The notes under the pieces are model-generated. The model had not been told where the DNA came from. It did not search any database and was given only the letters and a program-made list of their open reading frames with translations. A program made the translations under genes and the position numbers. Below, piece after piece: positions 17,343 to 26,444 of a stretch of DNA of 64,000 nucleotides. The stretch spans positions 3,658,001 through 3,722,000 of the forward strand of contig CAXXXS010000001.1 in the NCBI GenBank assembly GCA_963665085.2. Reading direction: 5' to 3'. The stretch is from G963665085 sp963665085 (GTDB taxonomy: Bacteria; Bacteroidota; Bacteroidia; Bacteroidales; JAAAOM01). The first letter of the stretch is position 1, and every line of letters begins with the position of its first letter.

Positions 17343-17917
17343 GCGAAGATAAAGCAGTCAAAAGAAGAGATTTTATTCAAAGTGGGATGAGGATTTCATT
17401 GGCATTGACACTTGGGGGAGTAGCAGGGCTATCATTAAAAAACTCATCTAAAAAAGATTATGTATGGCAAATCGATCCATTTGAATGTACGCAGTGCGGT
17501 CGTTGTGCAACGGAATGTGTTAAGACTCCTTCAGCAGTTAAATGTGTACATGCTTATGACTTATGTGGATATTGTGATTTGTGTGGTGGATATTTAAAGC
17601 CAGATGCAAAAAACAGGGATACAGCTGCTGAAAATATGCTTTGCCCAACAGCTGCTATCGAAAGAAAATTTATTGAGGAGCCTTATTACGAATATATAAT
17701 TAAAGAAGATTTATGCATTGGATGTGGAAAATGCGTGAAAGGTTGTTCTTCTTTTGGAAATGGTTCCCTTCACTTGCAAATAAGGCATGACCTATGTGAT
17801 AATTGTAATGAATGTGCAATTGCACGAGTTTGTCCTTCAAATGCCATTAAACGTGTTCCTGCTGATGATCCATATATTATTAAAGGAGATTTTACAAAAG
17901 ACGGAGGGAACGGGTAA
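17339..17917 (+). CDS. Tat-targeted multi-cluster ferredoxin (NapG-like)
   Basis: 192 residues. A twin-arginine signal (VKRRDFIQSGMRISLALTLGG) shows it is folded and exported to the periplasmic side. The mature part has several [4Fe-4S] motifs: CTQCGRCATEC, CGYCDLC, CIGCGKCVKGC and CDNCNECAIARVCP. It is comparable in layout to NapG/NrfC-type electron carriers, which accept electrons from a membrane Fe-S partner. The partner is likely the next gene, whose ATG follows the stop without a gap. Confidence 0.92.
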   Translation: MSEDKAVKRRDFIQSGMRISLALTLGGVAGLSLKNSSKKDYVWQIDPFECTQCGRCATECVKTPSAVKCVHAYDLCGYCDLCGGYLKPDAKNRDTAAENMLCPTAAIERKFIEEPYYEYIIKEDLCIGCGKCVKGCSSFGNGSLHLQIRHDLCDNCNECAIARVCPSNAIKRVPADDPYIIKGDFTKDGGNG

Positions 17918-19183
17918 ATGAAAGAAAGAAAGATTTTTTTATTCGTAATTGTTTTTTTGTTGGCTTTTCAGGCTTATGAAGCCTTTAGCCAGCAACGATT
18001 CCCAAAGCCTGAATTTGAAACCGGTTATTCTCAACCATCCCCAACAACACCAGAACCAAGAGCAGTTGCTTTAGAATATATTGATGTTGTAATTCTGGTT
18101 GTCATTCTTTCTCTATCAGCATGGTTTGCGATAAAGAAAAGGTCAAGACGCGGAATTTTATGGGTCTCTATATTCACACTAATATATTTTGGATTTTATA
18201 GAGAAGGATGTATCTGTCCGATTGGTTCTGTACAGAACGTGGCTCTATCTCTTTTTGATAGTAGTTATGCAATATCACTAATGGTACTGGCCTTCTTCTT
18301 AATACCATTAATATTCTCATTGTTTTTTGGACGAGTTTTCTGTGCATCTGCATGTCCATTAGGAGCAATACAGGATTTGATTGTTTTAAAACCTATTCCT
18401 GTGGCTCCCTGGTTAAGAAGAACTTTAGGGATAATACCATTTATTTATCTGGGATTGTCAATCCTATTTGCCGCAACAGGAACAGATTTTATAATATGTC
18501 GATACGATCCGTTTGTAGGAATTTTTAGAATGGACGGTTCTTTTCATATGATAATTTTAGGAATAAGCTTTTTGTTGATGGGACTGTTTGTTGCCAGACC
18601 CTACTGCAGATTCTTATGTCCATATGGAGCCTTGTTGAAAATAACTTCTTCCTTTTCAAAAAAGCATTTATCAATAACTCCATCAAAATGTATTCAATGT
18701 AAATTATGTGCAAACTCTTGTCCTTTTGATGCAATAGATGCGCCAACTGATCCTAAGTTAAGGCCTAATACATCTTCCAATATTAGAAAGTTTATTGTTT
18801 ATGCAGCGTTAATTCCGCTTTTAATCTTCTTAGGTGGATATGCGGTATCAAGTTCGCACAGGATCTTGTCAAAAGTAAATCCAGATGTTTACCTGGCAGA
18901 TTTATTGGTTTCTAACCCAGAGTTGAGAACAAGTACAGATAATTTAGATATTGAGACTTTTATGGCATCAGGAAAATCTTTAGATGAATTGGTTGAGGAA
19001 GCAAAAGTAATTCAGAATAAGTTCAAAATAGGAGGTTGGTATTTAGGTGGATTTATAGGTCTTGTATTTGGATTAACCTTGCTAAATCAGGTAGTTTATA
19101 GAAGAAGAGAAGATTATTTACCCAATAAAGGAGATTGTTATAGTTGTGGACGATGTATGGATTATTGTCCCGTAGATAAATAA
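17918..19183 (+). CDS. NapH/NosR-type membrane Fe-S protein
   Basis: 421 residues: an N-terminal signal-like helix, then about five further membrane helices. The motifs are those of NapH/NosR-type electron-transfer proteins: GCICPIGSVQN, FCASACPLGAIQD and YCRFLCPYGALLK (Cx3CP), a ferredoxin site CIQCKLCANSCPFDAI, and a C-terminal CYSCGRCMDYCP. Such proteins move electrons across or along the membrane between quinol or cytoplasmic donors and periplasmic carriers. It has no FMN-binding domain, so it is shorter than NosR. The Tat ferredoxin immediately upstream is the expected periplasmic partner. No nosZ or nap genes are present. Confidence 0.9.
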   Translation: MKERKIFLFVIVFLLAFQAYEAFSQQRFPKPEFETGYSQPSPTTPEPRAVALEYIDVVILVVILSLSAWFAIKKRSRRGILWVSIFTLIYFGFYREGCICPIGSVQNVALSLFDSSYAISLMVLAFFLIPLIFSLFFGRVFCASACPLGAIQDLIVLKPIPVAPWLRRTLGIIPFIYLGLSILFAATGTDFIICRYDPFVGIFRMDGSFHMIILGISFLLMGLFVARPYCRFLCPYGALLKITSSFSKKHLSITPSKCIQCKLCANSCPFDAIDAPTDPKLRPNTSSNIRKFIVYAALIPLLIFLGGYAVSSSHRILSKVNPDVYLADLLVSNPELRTSTDNLDIETFMASGKSLDELVEEAKVIQNKFKIGGWYLGGFIGLVFGLTLLNQVVYRRREDYLPNKGDCYSCGRCMDYCPVDK

Positions 19184-19194
19184 ATAGAACAACA

Positions 19195-21042
19195 ATGGAA
19201 TTAAAAGAAAAAATAAAACTAACATCAAATATCTCAATAGTTTCAGGGGTTTTTATCCTGGCTGTGAGTTTGTTGTTAATATTAAATTACTTGCAAATAA
19301 ACAGAAATGATGTACTGGATAGCAAGGTTATTGAATCATTGGTAGAAAAATTACAGGACAATCCTGATAATGATGCTTTGAGAGAAGAGATAAGAACATA
19401 TGATTTGATGGCAAGAAAAGCTTATTTTAACAGTAGATGGCAAGTTAAGACAGGTAGTTATTTGCTTTTGTTTGCTGGTATTCTTTTAATTGTTTCATTA
19501 CGAATTTATCACTCATTAACTTCTAAAATTGAAGTTCCGGATCAAAAATCTTCAAATGAAGGTTTAGATAGGATCTTAGCTCAACGTTGGGTACTTATAT
19601 CAACTGCAGCAATTTTAGTGCTGGCTCTTGTTGCCGGTTTTCTCACGCAAGATACGTTTAAAGTTTATGGAGAGGATGCAGTTAGCGCAGGTGTATTAAC
19701 AGATGAAGCTACTGAAGTTGTTACAGAAGACGAAAATATTCAGGTTATTGAAATAAGTGAAGCTGGAGAGGAAAGTAGCGAATCGATTAATGAAGATACA
19801 AGTGATGAGGAGTTAGCTCAATCTGATAACACAGAAGAAGTTAGCGAAGCTTCCAAAAAAGCATCAACTACTGCTTCAGCCTTTCCAACAAAAGCACAGG
19901 TTGAAAATAACTATAGTTCTTTTAGAGGGCCATGGGGGCAAGGTGTATCTAAACACAAAAATATTCCGGTTGATTGGGATGGTGCTTCCGGTAAAAATAT
20001 TCTGTGGAAAGTAAAACTTCCAAAAACAGGATTTAACTCTCCTATAATATGGGGAGATAAATTATTCATGGGGGGAGGAGATAATTCAGGATTAAAAGTT
20101 TATTGTTATAACAGTAATACAGGAAAACTCATTTGGGAAAAGGATGTGAATAATATTCAGGGATCACCGGCAACACCTCCCAGAACCACTGATGATACAG
20201 GATTGTCAGCTCCTTCGTTAACGACAGATGGTAATAAGGTTATAGCAATTTTTGCTACAGGAGATATTATTGCTTTTGATGTTAATGGTAACAGGTTGTG
20301 GGCAAAAAACCTTGGCGTGCCTGATAACCATTATGGGCATTCGTCTTCCTTAATCATGTTAAAAGATAAGGTTTATATACAGTATGACTCTAACAGACAA
20401 GGTAAACTAATCGCATTAAATACCTCTACCGGTGAAACAGTTTGGGAAACAATAAGACAAGCACATATTTCCTGGTCGTCACCAATTTTAATCGAAGTAA
20501 ATGGAAAATTTCAGGTAGTATTATCATCAGAACCTATTGTTGCAGGATACGATGCAGAAACTGGCAAAGAATTATGGACAAATGAGAGTATGATGGGGGA
20601 AGTTGGACCGTCTCCGGCATTTGGTGAAGGTTTGGTATTTGCTACAAATGAATATGCAACACTTGCTGCTATAAATCCAACAAACGGAGAAACAGTTTGG
20701 CAGAACGATGAATATTTATCTGAAGTTCCTAGTCCGGTTGTTAGTAATGGTTTACTTTTTCTTGCAACCACATATGGAGTATTTGTTTGTTACGATGCTA
20801 AAACTGGAGAGATGTACTGGGAACAGGAATTTGATGATGGTTTCTATTCATCACCGGTAATTGCTGATGGAAAAGTATTTATAAGTGATATGAGAGGTGT
20901 TACACATGTTATGGAAGTTAGCAAGGAAGCTAAAGTAATAAGTAATTCACCTGTGGGAGAGAAAATTGTTTCCACCCCTGCATTTGCAGAAGGTAGGATA
21001 TACATAAAGAGTGTAAATAATTTGTACTGTATTGGTAAATAA
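19195..21042 (+). CDS. PQQ-like propeller fused to a three-helix membrane region
   Basis: 615 residues. Membrane helices at about 11-33, 90-107 and 131-149 are followed by a long acidic Glu/Ser/Thr-rich linker (about 165-225), then a PQQ-like propeller starting at SSFRGPWGQGVSKHKNIPVDW. Blade signatures include NTGKLIWE, TGETVWE and ETGKELW. The linker length suggests that the propeller reaches out from the membrane. Fusion of this region to a propeller is unusual. It follows the membrane Fe-S gene by 11 bases and precedes the NuoEF fusion by 4, so it lies between the membrane and cytoplasmic electron-transfer genes. Confidence 0.85.
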   Translation: MELKEKIKLTSNISIVSGVFILAVSLLLILNYLQINRNDVLDSKVIESLVEKLQDNPDNDALREEIRTYDLMARKAYFNSRWQVKTGSYLLLFAGILLIVSLRIYHSLTSKIEVPDQKSSNEGLDRILAQRWVLISTAAILVLALVAGFLTQDTFKVYGEDAVSAGVLTDEATEVVTEDENIQVIEISEAGEESSESINEDTSDEELAQSDNTEEVSEASKKASTTASAFPTKAQVENNYSSFRGPWGQGVSKHKNIPVDWDGASGKNILWKVKLPKTGFNSPIIWGDKLFMGGGDNSGLKVYCYNSNTGKLIWEKDVNNIQGSPATPPRTTDDTGLSAPSLTTDGNKVIAIFATGDIIAFDVNGNRLWAKNLGVPDNHYGHSSSLIMLKDKVYIQYDSNRQGKLIALNTSTGETVWETIRQAHISWSSPILIEVNGKFQVVLSSEPIVAGYDAETGKELWTNESMMGEVGPSPAFGEGLVFATNEYATLAAINPTNGETVWQNDEYLSEVPSPVVSNGLLFLATTYGVFVCYDAKTGEMYWEQEFDDGFYSSPVIADGKVFISDMRGVTHVMEVSKEAKVISNSPVGEKIVSTPAFAEGRIYIKSVNNLYCIGK

Positions 21043-21046
21043 AGCT

Positions 21047-23386
21047 ATGGATTTTGACTTAAATCAGATAGATCAGATAATTGAAAGCACGGGTACCGAA
21101 AAAAATGCTGTAATTCCAATATTGCAATCGATACAGGGCAAATTCAATTATATACCACAAACTGCTATTGAGCGGGTTTGTGAATTAACAGAAATAACAC
21201 CTGCAGATATTATTGGCGTTGCGAGTTTTTATTCTCAGTTCCGTCTTGAACCTGTTGGTGATCATATTATTAAAGTGTGTGTTGGAACAGCCTGTCATGT
21301 GAAAGGAGCAGGTTTGGTTTACGATGCATTTCATAGAGAATTAGGACTTAAGGGTGAAAAAAAAACATCAGAGTCAGGGAAGTATACTTTAGATAAAGTA
21401 AGCTGCTTAGGTTGTTGTACACTAGCTCCTGTTGTTCAGGTAGATGATGTAACTTACGGACATGTTGCCCCTAGTCAGGTAGCAGAGGTAATTGAAGATT
21501 TTGAAAAGAAAGGTGGCGCGAAAAAGGGTGGGAAATACAGAAAACCCTCTGGAGAAGAGATCAAGGGAGAAATAAGGGTTGGACTTGGTTCTTGTTGTGT
21601 TGCCAGTGGGAGTAAGGAAGTACGACAAGCAATTGATGATATAGTTGCAAAAAATAATATTCACGTAAAGGTAAAACATGTTGGATGTGTTGGAATGTGC
21701 CATAATGTTCCGCTTGTTGAGTTAGTGCCTTATGACCGTGAACCAAAATTGTTTGCCAAGGTAAAACCTGAAGATGTAAAATCCATTATTGAGAAAGAGT
21801 TCAAACCAGATGGATTTTTGCAGCGTTTAAAAGCCGGTTTTATTAAACAGGTTGAAACGATACAAAGTGATGAGAACTGGTCTGGTGTCGAACGTTATTC
21901 TCTTGATGTCAGAGAGAAAAGAGTTTCTTCTTTTTTGGGAAATCAGTTGCCTATTGCTACTGAACATAGAGGAGAAATAGATCCGTTAAATTTTGATGAA
22001 TATATTAAAGAAGATGGATTTGAAGGCATTAAGGCCGCTTTTAAGATGTCTCCCAATGAGGTTATCGAAAAAATAAAAATTAGTGGCATAAGAGGCAGAG
22101 GAGGAGGAGGCTTCCCAACTGGTATTAAATGGGAGTGGGTAGCTAAAGAAAAGAATGATGTAAAATACCTGATTTGTAATGGTGATGAGGGTGACCCAGG
22201 TGCATTTATGGATAGGATGTTATTGGAGTCATATCCATTCAGGGTTATTGAAGGAATTTTAATTGGCGCATACGCTGTTGGTGCAACAGAAGGTATTTTC
22301 TATATCAGGGCTGAATATCCATTGGCAGTTGCAAGGGTTAGTGCCGCGCTAAAAATCTGTGAAGAAAAAAATATTATTGGAGAGAATATTTTAGGAAGTG
22401 GTTTTAATTTTAAACTTCGAATTTACCAGGGGGCAGGAGCATTTGTTTGTGGTGAAGAAACAGCTTTAATAGCATCTGTTGAAGGAAAACGCGGATTTCC
22501 TCGTATTCGTCCTCCATTCCCGGCTATCAGCGGATTAAATGAGAAACCAACGTTGGTAAATAATACAGAGACTTTTGCACAGCTTTCTTATATTATTCGA
22601 AATGGCGCTGAAAATTTCTCAAAGATTGGCACAAAAAATAGTACAGGCACAAAAGTTTTTGCCCTTGCAGGAAAGATTAATCGCGGAGGATTAATAGAAG
22701 TCCCAATGGGGATAACTATCCGCGAAATTGTAGAAGTAATAGGAGGTGGAGTTGCAAATAATAAAAAGTTTAAGGCAATTCAAATTGGAGGTCCTTCAGG
22801 AGGCTGTATCCCATATTGGATGATTGATACGCCAATCGATTTTCAATCATTGACAGAGGTTGGGGCGATGATGGGCTCAGGTGGAATGGTTGTGTTGGAT
22901 GAGACGGATTGTATGGTAGACATTGCAAGGTATTTCCTTTCTTTTACACAAGAAGAATCATGTGGAAAATGTACTTTCTGTCGTCTGGGAACAAGGAGAA
23001 TGATGGATATTCTTGATAGAATCTGTTCCGGCAAAGGTAAGATGGAAGATCTTGATGAATTAGAGAAACTGGCAAAATCTGTTAAGTCTGGAAGTTTGTG
23101 CGGACTTGGAAAGACAGCACCAAATCCTGTTTTGTCAACATTAAAATATTTCAGGGACGAGTACGAAGCTCATATTAATGGTGTGTGTCCAACAGGAAAA
23201 TGTATGGAGTTAATCACCTACTCAGTAAATGATAATTGTATTGGATGTACAAAGTGTGCACAGCGTTGCCCTGTTGATGCAATTCCGTTTACTCCTCATG
23301 AGAAACATACAATTGATTTAGAGAAATGTATTAAATGCGATACCTGTCGACAGGTATGCCCTGAAGATGCAATAACAGTAAAATAA
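21047..23386 (+). CDS. NuoE-NuoF fusion, NADH-oxidising flavoprotein
   Basis: 779 residues from the ATG at 21047, chosen because it begins after the upstream stop. Domains in order: a NuoE-like [2Fe-2S] domain (VCVGTACHVKGA and CLGCCTLAP), a second thioredoxin-like [2Fe-2S] domain (LGSCC and GCVGMC), the NuoF FMN/NADH domain (GIRGRGGGGFPTG and NGDEGDPGAFMD), an SLBB region, the NuoF [4Fe-4S] site (ESCGKCTFC), and a C-terminal two-cluster ferredoxin (CIGCTKCAQRCP and CIKCDTCRQVCP). This layout is that of the HydB/HndC/BfuB-type flavoproteins of soluble NADH-linked, often electron-bifurcating, complexes. It oxidises or reduces NAD(H) in the cytoplasm. Confidence 0.93.
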   Translation: MDFDLNQIDQIIESTGTEKNAVIPILQSIQGKFNYIPQTAIERVCELTEITPADIIGVASFYSQFRLEPVGDHIIKVCVGTACHVKGAGLVYDAFHRELGLKGEKKTSESGKYTLDKVSCLGCCTLAPVVQVDDVTYGHVAPSQVAEVIEDFEKKGGAKKGGKYRKPSGEEIKGEIRVGLGSCCVASGSKEVRQAIDDIVAKNNIHVKVKHVGCVGMCHNVPLVELVPYDREPKLFAKVKPEDVKSIIEKEFKPDGFLQRLKAGFIKQVETIQSDENWSGVERYSLDVREKRVSSFLGNQLPIATEHRGEIDPLNFDEYIKEDGFEGIKAAFKMSPNEVIEKIKISGIRGRGGGGFPTGIKWEWVAKEKNDVKYLICNGDEGDPGAFMDRMLLESYPFRVIEGILIGAYAVGATEGIFYIRAEYPLAVARVSAALKICEEKNIIGENILGSGFNFKLRIYQGAGAFVCGEETALIASVEGKRGFPRIRPPFPAISGLNEKPTLVNNTETFAQLSYIIRNGAENFSKIGTKNSTGTKVFALAGKINRGGLIEVPMGITIREIVEVIGGGVANNKKFKAIQIGGPSGGCIPYWMIDTPIDFQSLTEVGAMMGSGGMVVLDETDCMVDIARYFLSFTQEESCGKCTFCRLGTRRMMDILDRICSGKGKMEDLDELEKLAKSVKSGSLCGLGKTAPNPVLSTLKYFRDEYEAHINGVCPTGKCMELITYSVNDNCIGCTKCAQRCPVDAIPFTPHEKHTIDLEKCIKCDTCRQVCPEDAITVK

Positions 23387-23441
23387 GAGAAGGTAATTTG
23401 AAGAATTATCACTCTGTACAATAAAATATCATTTGAATTAA

Positions 23442-24989
23442 ATGGTCAGCTTAAAAATAAATAACAAAGACATAACTGTTGCTGAAGGAACATCAATTCT
23501 TTATGCAGCTGAACAAGCAGGTTTTTTTATTCCAACTATGTGCCATCACAAGGATTTGGAGAAGTTTACATCATGTATGATTTGCCTGGTAAAAGATAAT
23601 CGTACAGGAAGATTAATGCCGAGCTGTTCCATTGATGTTCAGGAGGGGATGGATATTACGATAGAGGATGAGGAAATTAGAGAATCCCGAAAAACTGCTC
23701 TTGAATTAATGCTTTCAGAGCATGTAGGAGATTGTGAAGCACCGTGTCAGACTGCTTGTCCTGCACATATGAATATACCCCAGATGAATAGGTTGCTGGC
23801 AGCAGGAAAGATTGATGAAGCATTAAAAGTAGTTAGAAAAGATATCGCTCTTCCTTCTGTTTTGGGGCGGATTTGTCCTGCTCCTTGCGAAGGGGCTTGT
23901 AAGCGTAAACCTATTGATGAGCCTGTTTCTATTTGTTTGTTAAAAAGGTTTGCCGGCGATGAAGGAAAGATGGAGATCATACAGGAACTTCCTGCTTTTA
24001 GAAAAGAAAAAGTTGCGGTTATTGGTTCTGGTCCTGCTGGTTTAGCAGCTGCTTATTATCTCCGATTAAAAGGAATCAAAGCCGTTATTTTTGATAAGAA
24101 TGAAAAACCTGGAGGTACACTCCGTTATCAATTACCTGATGATTTACTGGAGAAAGATGTTCTTGATAGAGAAATAGAATTTATTCTACAGGTAGGTGTT
24201 GAACTACAGCAAAATAAAGAAATATCAAAAGAAGGTTTTCAAAAGTTAATTGATGATTATGATGCGGTGGTTGTTGCTTCAGGGGATATTACCGACGAGG
24301 TTAAAACCTGGGATTTAAAGCATAATGAAAAGCAATTAATCGTTAATAAACAAACGTATCAGACTAATATAGAAAAGGTTTTTGCCGTAGGAAACCTAAA
24401 CAGGCATATGAAGTTGGCGATACGTTCTTTAGGGCAGGGGAAAGAAGTTGCTTTTAGTGTAGAACAGTTTCTTGAAAAGAAAGAGATAATAGGAGAACCA
24501 CGAAAATTTAATTCTAAGTTCGGCAAACTTCTACAGGAAGAATACCTTGAGTATCTGAAAGAATCAAATGATTCAGCTCAGGTTAAACCAGAAGGGGGAA
24601 TACAAAAAGGTTTTACTATTGATGATGTAAAAAAAGAAGCTTCACGATGTTTGCATTGCGATTGTAGGAAAATAGATAATTGTAAACTACGCGATTATTC
24701 TGAAATATATAATGCTGATCAAAAGAAATATAAAGATGAGGAGCGAAGGAAGATTACAAAAATTGATCAACATGATTTAGTGATTTATGAGCCTCAAAAA
24801 TGTATTAAGTGTGGTATATGTGTTCGAATTACACAGAAACACCAAGAAGATTTTGGTTTTACCTTTATAGGAAGAGGATTTGATGTTGTTATTGGAGTCC
24901 CTTTTGATAAAGAATTAAGCGAAGCACTGACTAAAACCGCGAAGCTGGCAGCAGAAAGTTGTCCAACAGGAGCGTTGGCAATGAAGTAA
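23442..24989 (+). CDS. NuoG/GltD-type hybrid Fe-S flavoprotein
   Basis: 515 residues. An N-terminal [2Fe-2S] NuoG-like domain (MCHHKD and SCMICL) leads into a GltD-like Fe-S domain (GDCEAPCQTACPAHMNIP and GRICPAPCEGACKR), then an FAD Rossmann motif (VAVIGSGPAGLAAAYYL). The second Rossmann domain that binds NAD(P) in GltD/NfnB would be expected after VVVASGDI, but only about 40 residues lie between it and the final VFAVGNLNR segment, so the domain appears missing. The C-terminus (CIKCGICVR and FGFTFIGRG up to ESCPTGALA) is of the NuoG Fe-S type. No hydrogenase or molybdopterin domain is present. It follows the NuoEF fusion by 55 bases. The pairing recalls the Sporomusa-type Nfn transhydrogenase. 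Confidence 0.85.
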   Translation: MVSLKINNKDITVAEGTSILYAAEQAGFFIPTMCHHKDLEKFTSCMICLVKDNRTGRLMPSCSIDVQEGMDITIEDEEIRESRKTALELMLSEHVGDCEAPCQTACPAHMNIPQMNRLLAAGKIDEALKVVRKDIALPSVLGRICPAPCEGACKRKPIDEPVSICLLKRFAGDEGKMEIIQELPAFRKEKVAVIGSGPAGLAAAYYLRLKGIKAVIFDKNEKPGGTLRYQLPDDLLEKDVLDREIEFILQVGVELQQNKEISKEGFQKLIDDYDAVVVASGDITDEVKTWDLKHNEKQLIVNKQTYQTNIEKVFAVGNLNRHMKLAIRSLGQGKEVAFSVEQFLEKKEIIGEPRKFNSKFGKLLQEEYLEYLKESNDSAQVKPEGGIQKGFTIDDVKKEASRCLHCDCRKIDNCKLRDYSEIYNADQKKYKDEERRKITKIDQHDLVIYEPQKCIKCGICVRITQKHQEDFGFTFIGRGFDVVIGVPFDKELSEALTKTAKLAAESCPTGALAMK

Positions 24990-25007
24990 TAAAACCAACA
25001 AAAAAAC

Positions 25008-25033
25008 CTGTCAGCGTGCGAAGCTCCTGACAG
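25008..25033. repeat. Hairpin after the redox operon
   Basis: CTGTCAG (25008-25014) and CTGACAG (25027-25033) form a 7-bp stem around a 12-base loop, preceded by a run of seven As. There is no T run after it on the plus strand, so as an intrinsic terminator it would work better on the minus strand, where no gene needs it. It may still end the operon or be a dispersed hairpin element. Confidence 0.45.
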
Positions 25034-25221
25034 AGTTAAACAATTGCTGAAGAAATGTTGTTAAAAGTTGTCAAAAGGTTATGTTTAATCAAAGAGATAT
25101 CAATTTCCGATTGAACTGATCCTATATCATAGCAAATTGTCACATCAAACGATTGTCGAGATGTCTTAATTAATTGATTTTTTGAATAGCTTCGTGAAGA
25201 AGTAAATTAATTTATTTAAAA

Positions 25222-26334
25222 ATGAATACCCGATTTATCTTTATTGTATTAATTATTAATCAATTATCATTAATCAATATAAATGCCCAACCCTGGAGTA
25301 TGTTTCGGGGAAATCAGTCTTTGTTGGGAGTTGTTAAAGAAGAAATACCTAGTGATATAGATATTCTCTGGAGTTTTAAAACCGAAGATGAGATAAAAGC
25401 ATCGCCGGTAATAGCAGATAATAAGATAGTTGTTGGTTCTACCGATGGCGTTGTTTATTGTTTAAATTTTCAAGGTAAACTACTATGGAAATTTGCAACA
25501 GGAACTAGTATTGAGGGAACTGCTTTGATATTGGATGGAAATGTTTTTGTAGGAAATCTTTATGGTACGTTATATTCATTTAAGTTAGAGACAGGAGAGA
25601 AAAATTGGGAATATCTTGCAGAAAACCAATTTTCTGGTGCTCCTAATTACTGGAAAAGTGGAAGTAAAACTTATATTGTAATTGGGAGTTATGATTATTA
25701 CCTTCATTGTGTTGATGCAAAAACAGGTAAAAATGTATGGAAATACGAAACAAACAATTATATAAACGGGGCTGTATCAATTTATAATAACAAAGCAATA
25801 TTCGGGGGGTGTGACGGCTTGGTTCATGTTGTTGATATTAGTACCGGAAAAGCTGATGAGGTAGTTGAAGTAGGAACTTACGTAGCTGGTTCACCCAGTA
25901 TTATTGATAACATAGCTTTTGTGGGTGACTATGATGGGGGCTTTGCTTCAATAGATTTATCAGCAAAAAAGATTAAGTGGAGAATGGCAAGCGAGACTTC
26001 AACACAGCCTTTTATTGCTTCACCTTCAGTATATAAAGAAAAAGTAATTGTTGGGAATAGAGATAAATTTATTTATTGTCTTAACAAAAACGACGGAAAG
26101 TTGTTATGGAAGTATAATTCAGGGAATCAGGTTGATGCTTCGTGTGTTGTATCTCCAACAAAAGTCTTGGCTGCAAATATGAGAGGAGATTTATTCGTGC
26201 TGAATTTAAAAGATGGTAAGTTAGACTGGAACTATGAACTTGGAAGTATGATTTACTCAAACCCTGTTTTAGTGAATAACAAATTAGTTGTTGGCGCAGG
26301 GGATGGAAATATATATTGTTTAGGAAAGAAATAG
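25222..26334 (+). CDS. Exported PQQ-like beta-propeller protein (5)
   Basis: 370 residues with a signal peptide (about 1-22, ININA|Q) and a seven- or eight-bladed PQQ-like fold starting at PWSMFRGNQSLLG. Repeats with the pattern G.V.C.....G...W are visible (KTGKNVWKY, NDGKLLWKY). This is the sequence type of BamB-like propellers. It is separated from the redox operon by 232 bases but is the fifth PQQ-like protein in 14 kb, so it probably belongs with them functionally. Confidence 0.83.
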   Translation: MNTRFIFIVLIINQLSLININAQPWSMFRGNQSLLGVVKEEIPSDIDILWSFKTEDEIKASPVIADNKIVVGSTDGVVYCLNFQGKLLWKFATGTSIEGTALILDGNVFVGNLYGTLYSFKLETGEKNWEYLAENQFSGAPNYWKSGSKTYIVIGSYDYYLHCVDAKTGKNVWKYETNNYINGAVSIYNNKAIFGGCDGLVHVVDISTGKADEVVEVGTYVAGSPSIIDNIAFVGDYDGGFASIDLSAKKIKWRMASETSTQPFIASPSVYKEKVIVGNRDKFIYCLNKNDGKLLWKYNSGNQVDASCVVSPTKVLAANMRGDLFVLNLKDGKLDWNYELGSMIYSNPVLVNNKLVVGAGDGNIYCLGKK

Positions 26335-26345
26335 GAAACGAAGAT

Positions 26346-26382
26346 TTACCTCTGCGTTACGCGGCGTTTCTCTGCGGTTAAA
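26346..26382. repeat. Short CTCTGCG-containing intergenic repeat
   Basis: CTCTGCG (26350-26356) and TCTCTGCGG (26369-26377) flank GTTACGCGGCGTT. The string is markedly more GC-rich than its surroundings and lies between the propeller gene and the glycosyltransferase. A related CTCTGTG-rich string occurs at 35183-35220. Confidence 0.45.
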
Positions 26383-26444
26383 GATTAGTACTCTGATCGC
26401 ATAAAGAATTAAAAAGTATCTTGAATAGTATAAAACAAACATAG

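Noticed and set aside
17918..19183. Nitrous-oxide reduction (nos) operon
   Set aside because: The membrane protein resembles NosR's C-terminal part, but nosZ, nosD and the FMN-binding domain are absent.
21047..24989. [FeFe] hydrogenase complex (Hnd/Hyd)
   Set aside because: The NuoEF fusion resembles HndC/HydB, but no protein in the region has the H-cluster motifs; the NuoG-like gene ends after the Fe-S part.
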